Notes under the pieces: model-generated
What the model was told of the DNA's origin: nothing
Databases searched by the model: none
Seen by the model: only the letters and a program-made list of their open reading frames with translations
In this document: piece after piece, positions 36,911 through 49,861 of the stretch
Layout: each line of letters begins with the position of its first letter
Numbering within the stretch: the first letter of the stretch is position 1
Assembly: GCA_949358305.1 (NCBI GenBank)
Contig: OX442317.1
Coordinates: 6,948,186-7,012,185, forward strand
Length of the DNA: 64,000 nucleotides
Reading direction: 5' to 3'
Source: Strigamia acuminata
Lineage: Eukaryota; Arthropoda; Chilopoda; Geophilomorpha; Linotaeniidae
Position numbers and translations under genes: made by a program

Positions 36911-38128
36911 TATATTTTTGTAACCATATGGGTAAGTACTGTAGAAGTTGAGTGATGACAAAACTGGTATTTATTTAATTTTCAAACTTTTCAAAACATG
37001 CAAAATGTATCCTCAACCCTAGATGTGTTGTTGACCACATCAATCCCACAGTGCATTGCATCACCGCCCAATTCCTGTTTGTAGTTCAGCCTGACCTTTC
37101 AGCAGTGGCATGGCAGAGGTACAGGTTTCATCTCCATCCATCTCCAGCGCCCGGTACAAGTGTCTAGCTCGGTGACTGCATGGTGTGATTCATTTCATGT
37201 CCCTACACGAGTAAACCAAAACTGTCGTGCAATTGATGGCTTTGTCACTATTAGCATAATAAAAGGATGCGGGTGTAGTCTTTAAAATGTTTTCTATGGA
37301 TTTCTAAGTAATGACTCATGTAGAATTATTGTTGTCATATTTTATGGCTCTGTTATCACTGAGTTGTCACCACATCCTTTTTCTGAAATCAATGAGCAGT
37401 ATTTCACGGAAAAACATTAATTTTATCAAGATAGGAATAATTCTGCACAATTCTTAGCTTCATTATTTACATTAGAATTTGATGGCACGTAAATTACAAA
37501 TGACCGACTAAAATTCAAATTTCCAAAAACCCTTCACAGAAAAGTCAATCTGAAATAACTCAATTAAACTATTTGGAGACACAAATCACGGTGAAATTCC
37601 AAAGAAACTCAACAGTTTGCAAGTGAATTGCGATAGCAAATGAGAACTAAAGTCTTGGCTCCGAGCTGCCAGAATGATTCATTCATCGAAACCAATCGGA
37701 GTTTCTCATCTAAATTATTTAGGTTTGGCAAAAATTAAAAAAAAATAAAAATTTAGTATTACTTTTGTTTGATGTAACTTGGGAGTTTCGGACAACTAAT
37801 TCCACTGCTAAATAATTGGTTTGGTGACTGTGTGCTGTTTGCTTTAAAGCGGACACTCTCCCAGAACAAACTTCTGTTGATTGGCAAAATTCCCACGACG
37901 ACAACAAAAGATTTTCATCCACTGGCATCTTTATTTTTCTATCAGCAAAACGACGCAATACAAAAACGATGATACTGTATTACTGCATAATAATACAACC
38001 ACCGTGTATATGCTCGGGTATAATGCGATCCGCACACAATGCGAACTAGGAGTTTTGTATGAAAATAAGCCCTAAAATATCATGTCTACGTATAATGCAA
38101 ACAGTTAAGCTTGTTCGATAACGTTATA

Positions 38129-38378
38129 CTGTCTAAACTCTTCATAACAAATCGCAAGGAACCCAAAAAATCTACCGTACTGCCTCGATTTAACGCCGGG
38201 GCGTTTATTAATTTTTCCGAGCCGACCCCCTCCCGGGCGGGTCGACTTTCGGCGGCATTTGGTGCACTACACGCCGCCTAACCCCCGGCGTTTAATCGAG
38301 GCCCGGCGTTTAGATACGCCCGGCGTTAAATCGAGACAGTACGGTATTCGTTATAACGAGAAATCGTTATATCGAAAG
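38129..38378 (-). mobile_element. pogo/Tigger-like MITE, truncated and interrupted
   Basis: The left end, preceded by TA, reads CTGTCTAAACTCTTCATAAC and is a mutated form of the CAGTCGAAACTC end. The sequence follows the 21.6 kb copy (CGCAAGGAACCC, then TTCGTTATAACGAG and TCGTTATATCGA) but is split by a 170-bp element at 38175-38344 and stops near 38378 without the other end. Confidence 0.6.
38175..38344. mobile_element. CCGTA-type MITE, 170 bp, nested in a pogo-like MITE
   Basis: The ends are almost exact inverted repeats for about 29 bp: CCGTACTGCCTCGATTTAAC on the left and the reverse complement of CCGTACTGTCTCGATTTAAC on the right, continuing into GCCGGG blocks. TA lies on both sides (38173-38174 and 38345-38346). 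The GC-rich interior contrasts with the AT-rich host. Removing element plus one TA rejoins the pogo-like MITE in register. Confidence 0.8.
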
Positions 38379-40062
38379 TTTATCTACCAGGTGGCATAAA
38401 AATCCATTGAGATTAAATGACATCAATCGTGACTCGGTCTCTCGTCTTACCCTAACAACAGTATTAAAAGATAGACCGGGCAAATAATGATGGATAAACT
38501 TAAAACAGCTAACCAGAAGGGAAGTTTTTTTGTTCACAACCGTACATTATACTTACACTTTACCTTTTTTATATTGTATAAAGCGAACCCGACTTTAAGG
38601 TGTTATTTTTAACCATAAATCTCTCGTATTATACGGTAACTATATTTGCGACTTACAAAATATCTGTGCCAAAGCCAACTTAAAATCTTAGCTGCAATCA
38701 TTTTGACTAAAAATTATTATTCTATTAATTTAGAGAATTTTCCCCTTTAATAGCAGAGATTTCCTTATTTCTTTGCTGATAAAAATCTGATTGCAATACA
38801 ATAGTCACGCCATATGTAATGAAGTCTCGATTTGCGTGTTTCTTGCATTAGTGAGGCGAGTTTTTGATGGGTGGTACATGATTTATCACACTGGCTTTAT
38901 CGTATGAAGAAAAAATATTAAAAACTTTCAAATATTCATTATAGTAAAACCCAATTAAGAGAAACTGCACGTTTCTTCCTTAGTTAATTTCATCGCGCAG
39001 TAAAGGAGAAAATGTTAAATAATCTCAGTTTTTAAATTTTCCAACTGACAAAATGTAAAACCGTAAGAAATTAATAAATAAGTTCAATTTAAAATCGAAA
39101 TTTCCGACTATAAAATCCCGCCATTTCCAAAAGACTGGTTAATTTTGTGCTCGTTTGATCTTGCATGGTCGTTTGATCTTGCAAGGGTTAAATCCCCACC
39201 AAAGTATTCTGCTAAAAGGGCCACGGAGCAGCTGATCGTTTCCCGTTTCGTAAATCTTAATCTGGCTTTTAAATTTTTAGCAAAACATGAATTTCAAAAT
39301 ATTTAATTAAATTAATTAAGTAAAGTCAACAAATCAATAAAAATTACTACTGAAAATGCAGAAAAACTGCCCTATAGTCAATTTTGTAGATTAATTTGGG
39401 AAGACGATTGCATGGATTAATAAAGATGAAGTCAGCTTATTCGCATTTAGCAACGAACACCGACCATGCACGCAAGGTTCCTACGTGAGTAGTGCCCAGA
39501 GGTCACGTGATTGGTCAGTGCCCTTACATACAACTCCCCCTGGTGGTGGAAGACCAGGTGTCAGGTGACACAAAAATAATAACAAATTAAAACACTTAAG
39601 AGGTACAAAACTGAGGCCTCATCAACAAACACAAATATCGAATTTTATTATCACCAGCATTAATTGGTTCAAACCCAAGAAAAATTATCCGGATAATTAT
39701 TCACTCGAGGCACCCGATTGGGTGTTCCAACGCTTTTCGTTGGTCTTGAACCGAGAAGGGATATTATCTTCCAAAAACCCAGCTTATTTTTTTTTATTTC
39801 AAAAAGCAAAATATTATCCTACTCAAGAAAAAGGCTGTGAACATATGTCCACACTGTCAGGTGTGCGAAAGGTAACCTTTGCAACCAGTAATCTCTCATT
39901 TCTGTATTGATCGATCTAATGATAAATAATGAACTCTCATTCCCTTGATTTATCTGTTAGTTGAAGACTATGTTGTTCGCAAATTTAAGTACAAACGCAT
40001 CTTACATTATTAATCGAATATAAATTAATCAAATACTAGTTGCACACTTAAAAATGCCAATT

Positions 40063-40240
40063 CAGTCAAAACTCGTTATAACGAACCATGATATAATGAA
40101 TTTTTCGTTATAACGAATCCTTAAAAATGGCTTGGATGATTATATAACACCATGTTAAAAAATATTGATTTCCGAACTTTTGTTATGTAACGAACCGATT
40201 TTTCGGGTCCCTTGCGATTCGTTACAACGAGGCTCGACTG
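40063..40240 (+). mobile_element. pogo/Tigger-like MITE, 178 bp
   Basis: Starts CAGTCAAAACTCGTTATAAC and ends GTTACAACGAGGCTCGACTG. It shares the family's core (AAAATGGCTTGG, CACCATGTTAAAAAAT) and its GGGTCCCTTGCGA subterminal block, but this copy has a longer inverted end on the right. TA follows the right end; the left flank is TT, so one side of the duplication has decayed. Confidence 0.7.
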
Positions 40241-40803
40241 TAGTGTACAAAAATAAATAGATAAAACGTTCTAGGAAAACATTTCGTGTGCAAGAATAAA
40301 TTTTTCAAAGTTAATTATCATTAGTTTTCATTACCTCTACCAACATCCAGCGAAAACGTGCTAAATGTGAGTGGGCACAATCCATACACCGTGGATTTAA
40401 CACGGAAAAAATAGCACGATCTCTAGAGAGTCGTCTTAAAGCCGTCTCACAAGTTTCATAGTGTTTACAGGCAATTTTTGGACCCGAGAATCTCGGGTTA
40501 ATACTCAACCTATTTTCTAGCATGATTTACATTCAAAAACGTCAATTCGTGTTAGCCGGTAGTGCTACAGTAATTCTCTTGTTCAGTTAACGTATTTCTT
40601 CGATTGTCACACAAACATCTCTAAAAATGGAGTGCGTCTTTCAATTTACGCATTTTAGAATTTTAAATTACGAAGGGGGCACGTACAACTACGTCCGGAG
40701 GAATGTCTGCTTATTTAGGTGAGGTTAGAGAACTTGTGATACTTCTGCATGGTTTCTCTGCCCATTCCTGTTTGGCTCTTCTAGATACATTGCTCTCTTA
40801 AGG

Positions 40804-41079
40804 CTGGTTCACACTTTCGTATATGCTGCGGATACGCAGCTCAAAATGATGTCACTTCTTGTTAAAATGCAGATTTTCTGCGGATTTTGAAATAGGAATA
40901 TTTCCTATTATTCAGCGTAATTTTTTTTTGTGATTTTTCCACCAGTCAATCACAGCTCATGCCATCATTGTCAAGACATGCGATTCGCCATATAGATGTG
41001 AACTCCCTACATCGTGATATTGCGGAATCGACGTCTTTTTGAGCTTCGTATCCGCAGCATATACGCAAGTGTTAACCAG
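40804..41079. mobile_element. Nested TIR element, 276 bp
   Basis: CTGGTTCACACTTTCGTATA on the left and, reversed, CTGGTTAACACTTGCGTATA on the right, with the match continuing through TGCTGCGGATACG and AGCTCAAAA to nearly 50 bases. TTAA precedes the left end by two bases but is not duplicated cleanly, so the superfamily is open. Confidence 0.75.
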
Positions 41080-41124
41080 GCTATAAATGCAGAATGAACG
41101 GTGGTGCCGTCCTATGGTCTATCG

Positions 41125-41415
41125 CAGGGGTCGGCAAATAATTTTAAGTGGGGTCCGGATACTATTGAAAATTTTTATCGAGGTCCAGAAAAAAAAACAC
41201 TTAAAAACCTTACTAAAAACCTAAGAAAACAGAAAAAAACACTTAAAAACCAAATAAACCCCCCAATAAACACACACAACCCAAAAAATACCAATAAAAC
41301 CTAAAAAACATGAAAAAAAAACATGAAAAACAAGAAAAAAACACCGAAAAACAAAAGAAACCGAGGAAAAAACGTCGCTAAAACGTCACCGCGGTCCGCC
41401 TATTGCCGTCCGCTG
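41125..41415. mobile_element. hAT-like MITE, 291 bp, with 8-bp target duplication
   Basis: Left end CAGGGGTCGGCAAATAATTT, right end reversed CAGCGGACGGCAATAGGCGG. Exact 8-bp duplication GTCTATCG at 41117-41124 and 41416-41423. CAGGGGTCGGCAA is a common hAT (Charlie-type) terminus. The A-rich interior with AAAAACC repeats is non-coding. Confidence 0.88.
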
Positions 41416-42796
41416 GTCTATCGCATTGTTTTGTGCCAAGAACAGACGAGTTTCGTTCTCTGCGTCGATTCTTTTAGCCCCGTTTTCTCGCCTAGTGCAA
41501 AGAAAGACGTAATTCTACGTCAAAAACACTTTTTTTCCCATATCTCTAAAAGTGGGATGCGTCTTAGAATGGATGAAATACAATAATTCTTTATTGAATG
41601 TGCATTAGTGTAAATAGAAATTAAAACAGTACTGATTTAAAAGAATTAACATATTCTACACAAATTTACCTATTTTTGTAACATCGCACAAGCAGATGAA
41701 ATGAAAAGTTGGCGCCTGAACCACATAACATAGACTCGTTCAATTATTAAACTCCCTGGCCACTCCATTGCAACCCTTCCGTCGGCTTTGATCAGCAGCG
41801 ACCATCACGTGTACGAAAAGCCTGTATAAATATTCATTTTCTTCCTCAACTTATTTAAAGTATACAATTTTTTTTAAAAATAAATACAAAATTCACAAAC
41901 CCAACCGAAAGTATTACTCCTGCCCTGCCACAACATGCAATCAGAGCAGGAAATAAAAAATTGATGAAGACCCGGGTACTGCTTGCTCTCAGCCCATTCA
42001 TAATAAATGAACTTCAGATCTACTAAAGTATAAATCCGAGGGAAGGGAAAAAGAGCAAAAAAAGGCTTCCTGGCAAATTCTGGCCCCGAGTTTCACGTTA
42101 AACAGAAAAATATGTAACCAGCATCAACAAAATCATTGTTTTTCTTCTCATTTAATTTGCTTCCGACCTTTGAGAGCGAGTTACTTTATTATTGTATTAC
42201 AAAAATCGAGAAAAAAATTTAAATTTTAAATTTTACCAATGAAAAAATTCGTGCACCGTTGGGAAATGCATTAATGTATGAAACAAACTGAAATTGGTTT
42301 AATTAAAACAGTTTATCACAAATATACATAATTGTGGATTAAATTTCCCATTACGTAATTGCGACTTTTTTTTAATGGTGCGTGCATATTATAATATCTT
42401 TGCTGTTGCTCATCTTTAGTTTGTTGTAGAACTAGATATGTAGCGATTTTTTTATCCACCGAAACACAATTTTTAACCTCGCATGAAAAAAGAAAACAAA
42501 TCTTGTTTGTTTATTCTAAATGGTGTAGAGTTAAAATGATACAGTGCATTCGCTCAATCTTATCCAACATTAAATTTTTATTTTTATTTTTCCTTTCGGG
42601 ATATTGCTAGAAAATCAAATTTACTTGTAGTTTTTCTTGTTTATGTATGGAAATTGATACCCAAGTAATGTTATTTTAAAACTGTAAATTTGTGGTAGTT
42701 ATTTTCGCTCATTTACTCGTTACAAATTGCGTAATAAACCTGACAAATGAGAGCTGTAACTTTGTGAGAAATTGTTTAACATTTTTACTCTTTTTA

Positions 42797-42818
42797 TTTA
42801 TTATTATTATTATTATTG
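42797..42818 (+). repeat. (ATT)n microsatellite
   Basis: About seven copies of ATT. Confidence 0.85.
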
Positions 42819-43074
42819 TTTGATAGAAATGAGTGGGCGTGTTATCAAATTTTCCTCAATTCAATAACTCACATCAAAGTGAAAAGCAGCCTTGGATAAA
42901 TGGATAATACATTAACGGTAGAAAATTCTTTGATTTTGAAATCAGCGAATGTTATCCCTTTGTATCCCATTAGCAATGCGGTACAAAAACGCACTAGTTT
43001 GGAAATAATATTCCTTCGAATAAGGCAATCGGCAACCGCAACTTCAATTTCCGTTTTTCATAAAAAAATAATAA

Positions 43075-43194
43075 TATTTTTGAGCATTTTCAAAATGAAT
43101 TTTTTCAATTGTATTACGAAATGCATTATTTAATGTCCAAATAATATACTTAATTGCACAGTATTTGGAAAATATATATTTGAACCATATGGGT
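43075..43194 (-). repeat. CCATATGG-family repeat, partial
   Basis: TTTTTCAATTGTATTACGAA, ATGCATTATTTAATG and the terminus ATATATTTGAACCATATGGG are family sequence. The other end is not seen. Confidence 0.6.
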
Positions 43195-46100
43195 GGACCA
43201 ACTTTGGAGATATTGAATAAAGTTAGTAGTTAAAAACCAAATTCAATAACCAAAGTCACGCATTACATCACAATTACCGTCCAGAATTCAATATGCAGCC
43301 AATATGATTAAACCACAAGAAAAAAAGTAGAAAAAACTGTTGGAAAAAAGTGTTTTGCTATCCAATATATCACTTTGTAACCTTAAAGTAGGTACAGGAA
43401 GATGAAAGAGCCGGAAGCCAAAGGAAAAGCACTAACTCACAACACAGATATTCGTTTTTCTACAAGGGTGAACACCAACTAGCAAACAAAAGCACTGAGT
43501 CAAGTGTAAAGTGATCAATGGCGGGATGTCAGATGGCTACACCAACCAGCCACTCTTGTCCTCCCAATAGCACTCAATTTCCCCCTCCCCTACTTCTGCC
43601 AAGAGAACGTATTGATCACAGGGGCTCCTTCAGAACACGACCTCAACATTCCACCCTAACACTAGTTTATGACACTGTACAGATCCCTGGATGGTGCACC
43701 TGATGTTCCGATAGTGCTGTGAGAGATGTTTATGGCACCACAGTGGACAGTCAATACTCTATTCACAATCCTCAATTGAACCATTATAGGAAGATAAAGG
43801 TTTGCAATGCCTAATGGTATATAAGGATTTACAATACCCACATCTCTTGCACGGATACCCATTCTTTTTTGCGCATAACAAGACTCAAATTTGCAACTTG
43901 TTCACTTGTTTCTCTTTACATAGTCAGCATCAATTTCCACAATTTTTTATCTCAGTTTCTTCACTAAAATTGTTGTCGGTCCAAATATAATTTTTTTTTT
44001 TATTATGATTTTTCAAAATTTGTTTATTCAAAATTATTTTAAAATCAAAATCCTAAAGCACTTAAAAGCAAAACTAAAAGTCAACTTTAGCGTTTTAATA
44101 AAATTCCTAGACGAACTATAAAAACATCGAGCAAACAATTTTCATGAAATCCAGAGGCAAATCTCGTTCTAGCTCAAACCGTGAGAAAAATGCAGATATT
44201 TAAAGCACCAATCGCCTTCTAGTAAAAATTTGTCGCTGACCTTGAATGAATGTAAAAGCCTAGCAGTGACAAATTTTTTAAGATGCGTATTGTGCATAAT
44301 TAATGCAGTGTTGAAAAGAAACCTGACAGAAGATAGATAGTGCTCTATGGAAAATGAGTGGATGCAAAAAGTCAGTGACAGCCGGATGCCATCTTGCTTC
44401 AAACTAAGCCTACATTCACTATAGATTGCACGGATTAAGCCTATTTTTTTGTTTTAGACTTGTTTTGATACTTCACATCTCAAAATTTAAACCTAAATTA
44501 TTTCGTTCGAGAAATTGCACTACATCTAATATGCAAATCAAACGTATCTTATAGTCACAAAGGTGGGAGCTCGATCATTTAATTCACTTATATTCTTAAT
44601 TTTCAAACTTTGTGGTCTAACCTCGTCTCAACTATTAACATTTAATCACGTTGTTTATGTCCAGCCAACATTTGTCATAATTTAATATTAATAGTTTAAT
44701 TTGTATTGTCCGTCCATAATTAAATATTAAAATGCCCATTAAACGACAACATGTAATAGCACAATGCTGTCAATATTCATTGGTCGCCTAAATCCCCAAT
44801 CCACTTTCATTCATAAAATACGTACACTCTACCAAATACCCCATTTCCGCCACAAATCTCACCTTATCAATTTTCTTCTAATACTTATCAAACATCTCAG
44901 CCCCCTAATAGCATTATGACGGAAGCAATTTCCGCCAATTTCTCAAAACAACCAATAAAAATGATTATTTTATTGGAATTAAAATATATATGAACGTAGC
45001 CTTAATCCTATTTTAAATTTTTAAATCATTTAAGAACTAAATCCGCTAAGTGATTGTGCGCTTGAAGCAACCACAAGGAAATTACCGGCATAGGGCAACG
45101 ATTTTAAACAAAAATAACATTGTTTATATAAAATATACTTTGTTAAGTAATACCATAAACCTTGCAATGTATATTCATTACATTTTAAACATTGTTACTT
45201 CTTATAGCACCACATAAAAAGCCTCTATTCAATTAATAAAAAAAATTGTTGTCTTATTTCTTGTAGTGTAATCTAACCTTTAAGCACCTAGATGTAAGCT
45301 TAGACCCTTTAAGCACTTGATCACTAAGCACCAGGTGGCTTATAGCTCAGAGAGGAGGATGCTAGTCCCAGGCGCTGATTGGAAGAGTTTTTCTTTTCTT
45401 TCGATTTTTTCTAGCAAAGTTTCATTATGTAAATACCAGTGTTACTAGAAAAATAATGGGGATTTGGAGGTAAAAACTCGACTTGCAGACACATTTATAC
45501 AATTCTTGTTGTTGTTTCTTTTAAATAAAATGAAATAAATGTTAGCTTGTAATTCAATTTATCTGAAAACAATGTGGCATCACAGGCAGAGCTCGTAAAA
45601 TCGCCTCATCATGCATCCAAAATACCAAATTACCTCGAATGTTTTCGAATATTTTCACACACGCCAAGTGTATATTGCTGATGCTTCACAATTTGCCTGC
45701 ATGTAGAAGCAGAGCGTTTAGTATGTTGCAAATACAATTCACTCCGTAATGCAGGTAATACCAAAAGTGATGACGGCAACGGAATTTGGCTTCGAACAAA
45801 GCACTCACGTGGAAAAGACCTTTCACCTCATTCCTCTTCATCATACACCTAAAAATAAAAGAAAGAAAGAAAATTATTCAGAAATTTAAATCCATCAAAA
45901 CACACGCGCCGAGGCCGAACTCAACGTTCAAATAATATTTAACATCAATTAAACAAGGACAAATAATTGAGCAACGAACTGCTTTCCCTTTATTGAACAA
46001 AATGCACGCATGAAAAATTAATGCCTTTTATAATTAATCGAAGCCTGAATAGCAAACAGCGATGGGTTATTTAAACAAATGCAATTTTAATCGAAAAGAC

Positions 46101-46547
46101 TTTCCTCCCTGGAGATTTGGCAGCAGAAAATAATGATATCGCCATACTAAGTAATGCCAGCTTTCATCTAAATTCAACATGTATTTTCAGTTGAAAATGC
46201 AAGAGCTTTTCTATATCCCAGTTCCATTCAAGTTGAAGCGAGTTAAGAGTTGAAACCACCCTTCAACTTGACCGAAGAAAGAGAATGGTTGCTGGGACTG
46301 CAAATGGGGAGTTGCAGCCAGTTGAAATTTCTTGGGCTGAAAAGAAGGTCTCATTACAAGTCTCTCTCGGGTCATTAAAGAACCCTTGATCACTGAGCTA
46401 GCAACCTGAGCCTAAGACGAATCGATAACCTTTGTGGTTTATTTCGCCGGTATAATGAAACAAAAACTGCTGTTCACCAATCGTGCACGGCGTTAGGTGG
46501 CGTGTTATACAAATTTTCTTCCGATCCTCCAAATTGACGATTCTAAA

Positions 46548-46655
46548 TGCATTCATATTTGACAAATAATAGTATTGGCAATGCGCAATTCAGTAGCATG
46601 CAAAAATCTATTACAAAATATATTATAATATAATTTCAATGTATTTTTAACCATA
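46548..46655 (+). repeat. CCATATGG-family repeat, partial
   Basis: TGCATTCATATTTGACAAAT, TAGCATGCAAAAATCTATTA and TTTCAATGTATTTTTAACCA match the second half of the 53.7 kb copy. Confidence 0.6.
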
Positions 46656-48689
46656 TTTGATGCTACCAAAATCTTCAATTATTTCAATCAATCGACGAAA
46701 ATAGATTTTTTCCAAAAGTTTTATGAAATTATCATTCAGTCAATAATTCCATCATAAAACTAGGAAAATAAATTTAAAATATATGTCTGAGGATTAGTTA
46801 GCGGTGAATGGCTTTTGTATTTATTATATAATGAGCAGTATGACATTCTTTATTCACTCACTCATTAATCCCTATTTTAAAATTGCATGTTCATTATTTC
46901 TAATCCGGATCCCAGATTATGTTGTTCAGTGGGAAATTCAGTCGAATTGTTGGCAGTAACCGATATCAACATTTTAATCTTTACAGTTGATTTAATTGAA
47001 GAAAACGTCTTCAATTCTTGAATACATTTATTTCTTCGGCTCTTTTGATCATTTTAAGAAGCATATTCATTAAACTTGCACAAACAGCCGCGCATTAAAC
47101 TATATACAGAGCAAACACACATGAGAAAATGTTGGAATTGTGTGTTTGTTTATACCACCAGATGAATCGTATCACCTGCACACCTGTAACGTCTAATTGA
47201 AGAAGTGGCGCTTGACCAAGCGAGATCAAGCACATTGTTTGAAATTAGTAAACAGTTTTGCGACTACGAAATAACCCAGTCACGACTGTGACACGCACAA
47301 ATAACAAATCGAAGTGTAAATGGTAAAACTTAACTTATTTTAATTGTAGAAATTTTAGCACAAAGAAACGTGTGGTGACACGCGTTCATACATGAAAAAA
47401 GATGGTGGGAGACCCAGAAACGGGGCCGACTTCCGATCAGCAAGGCCCGGTCAACGAATTTACATAGCAGAGGGCTCTTGTAACAGCCCTCGATAAAAAC
47501 AATGACTTATCTGGTATCATCCCAATCTTCGAGCGTTAAAAACTACAGAAAACATACTCAAAACAAAACAAATAATGTATTGGGTTTAGCTAGTATGAAA
47601 TTACACACAAATAATCATCAAAACACTCGAGTTCTGTCGACTACACAAACTCACACGCCGTATTTGGCATTCTTCACCCAACCACGTCATCTTAGTCAAT
47701 AGTAAATCAATTGTTGATAACGCAAAACGCCAAACGGTCACACATATTTAATGACCACATAAAGATAGAAGCCCAAACTGAAATTGTTTTTCAGATTGAC
47801 TTTCAGTATTAAGGATTTGAAGGAGAAAAAAAAATATAGATGTTAGTTGGCACGTAAAACAGCAGGACGGACCCGAAATCACACGCACGTTTCCGTGTAA
47901 AAACAATGATATATGTTAACCCTTCATAAATTGTGTTTGTGACAATCTCTGCAAACAAACCTATAATTTCTTTCGGTTTAGGTCATTAGTCTCGCCTATT
48001 AATAGCATTTCTCTTTTGATGAATCATTTTGCCATTTTATTAACACCCATGGAATTTCATGCCGTTCACCTGAATTACTCACAACACGCCAATCCAGTTG
48101 GTCTTCATGTTTGCAAGAATGCCTGGTATTTTAATGCCATTTTTATCCTTCTCTTTGAAAGTTGAAAATTAAGTTTCACCCAACGCCAACTAACGTTTTT
48201 AAAAAATTGGATGTACTTCCGGTAATACTGCTTTCCTGCGTGTTTTTCTCGTTAACCTTGGTTCGGTTCGTTAGATATTCTACGGTAAAAAATTATAAGA
48301 ACAGCCAATTTTTTTTTATAATTAAACTATTCAAAAATAAAAATACTTGTGTTTTAACAATTTTAGTTTGAGTGTATTTTTAAGTTTAAATTTTGAGCGT
48401 GAGAATTTTAACGATTTTATAAAACTGACAACATGTATACTTATTTATCACATCGTTGGGGTTACAGGTTACTTCATTGGGACATCATTTTTGTTTTAAA
48501 ATTGAAGTAAAACACAAAATATTTTAATTTTTGAATGCAGTTACTGTTGTGCACTTTTTCATATTCCACCAACACACACAACTTTATTTATCAAAGTGCC
48601 TTCGACCCCTTCACGGGTCTTCCCCCTGTAGATGTAGCCCGGTTCACATTTTCTGCTAACAAGACAGTTTTTTCAGACACATTTAAGAT

Positions 48690-48726
48690 GGGTTAGGATG
48701 AGTTAGGACAGGTTAGGTTAGGTTAG
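48690..48726 (+). repeat. Interstitial TTAGG-like run
   Basis: Five TTAGG pentamers occur in about 35 bases, the last three perfectly head to tail. TTAGG is the telomere repeat of most arthropods. The array is too short and irregular to be a telomere. Confidence 0.35.
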
Positions 48727-49861
48727 AATGTCACGTTATTTTCCCCTGGCAGCAGACATTGCCTTTGCAGAAACCTGCAAATTTATTTGCCGAGTTAAAA
48801 GAAAGCTCTTCTGCCGACTCGCGTCTTGTGGCTGCTAAATGTTGCATTCTTCCGTCACTCCTATTGCGTCAGTACATTTTTCTGCTCCTTGAATAAAGTC
48901 TGGTTACCAACGAAGCTCGTTTTAGAGATTGGATTTGACTACATTTAATTTTGTCGAGACAATCAAAATGGCTTCTAACTTACTAACTCAAAATGTTTTC
49001 TTTCGGTGCAGCGGTTGACTCGTTCCTCTCTTTTTAAACTGCCTCGCCACTAATGACCACATCCTAATGAGTGTTCATTCCCTTCGTTTAAAGAAAAACG
49101 CCGGAAATATATTTGTAAAAGCTTGAGAAGTGAGTTTGGAGTCACAGTTAGTCACGCACACTATCTCTTTGTCTTAAAGCAGTCGAACCTCTCGACCTTT
49201 CAGATGCTTTGAGAAACCAAATCAATGTTAAAGTGAAAATTTCCCACATGCCAGAATAAGACATTACAACTTCAGCGAGCCATTAAACGCGTTTTATCAA
49301 GAGAACAATCCACATTTTATTTAATTTATAAAATAATTTTTTTTTAAATTTTGCATTATCAATCTTATTGATTCTTTTATACATGGAACCAAATATGAAA
49401 TTAAAAATATTCCAGACGAGAAAAAAGAAATGCATGCAAGTCTTATTTGAAATTATTGAGAATAGGAATCCAAACTGTAAATATTGAGAATATTTTAAAC
49501 TAAATTGAAAAATTTGAATTTTAATGAAAAAGACTTCTCTTCTTGTTTGTTCAATGTTAGGGAATAAAAAAATCAAACTGCTTGTGAGCGAATTTACTTT
49601 TCAATCTTATTTGAAATCCAATATGGCCATTGGCAACATCTTTTAAGTCTAGTTTTGAAAATTGTCAACATTCTCAATTCAAATTCAAAACCTTGGAACT
49701 ATTTGCTTTGTAAGTTCTTGGGGTATTGAGAAACTACTTATCTAGCAGCAGTGTTTCAGATTTGGATGTTGAAATAACGAGTAGAGTGTCCTCAATGGCC
49801 TTAAATCATTTCAATTAATTTGAAACTTAACTTGTAGATGCGTTTTTTATGAAATGAACAC

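Larger units (their letters stand above)
36210..36933 (+). repeat. CCATATGG-family repeat broken by at least two insertions
   Basis: Family sequence runs from about 36210 (TACATTAAATAACACATTTC) to ATTGCAATACG at 36411. It resumes with ATTGCAATACATTGCAGTAT near 36556 and again at 36721, and ends TTTTGTAACCATATGGGT at about 36933. The interruptions are a 36412-36555 segment, a TIR element at 36577-36720 and the pogo-like MITE at 36729-36910. Confidence 0.65.
31904..40062. other. No gene recognised apart from listed repeats
   Basis: A GC-richer, apparently single-copy part lies at 34150-34730, before a TIR element. Its frames are short and match nothing I recognise. At 39150-39185 there is an 18-bp tandem duplication (CGTTTGATCTTGCATGGT). 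Confidence 0.5.
40590..41583. mobile_element. CGTATTTCTTCGA-type MITE expanded to 994 bp by two nested elements
   Basis: Left end ACGTATTTCTTCGATTGT after TA (40588-40589); right end CTAAAAGTGGGATGCGTCTT then AGAATGGATGAAATACAA before TA (41584-41585). Both ends carry CATCTCTAAAAATGGAGTGC / TATCTCTAAAAGTGGGATGC blocks in mirrored positions. Removing 40804-41079 and 41125-41415 leaves a roughly 430-bp element. Confidence 0.65.
41584..49861. other. No gene recognised
   Basis: Two partial CCATATGG-family repeats (43.1, 46.6 kb), an ATT microsatellite and the TTAGG-like run. GC-richer segments at 43510-43690 and 47370-47490 show no recognisable coding content. Confidence 0.5.

Noticed and set aside
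39666-39677. B-box-like GGTTCAAACCC
   Set aside because: No A box or tRNA-like fold upstream.
45325-45395. tRNA-like GGCTTATAGCTCAGAGAGG segment
   Set aside because: No B box or closing stem was found; weaker than the 26.9 kb segment.
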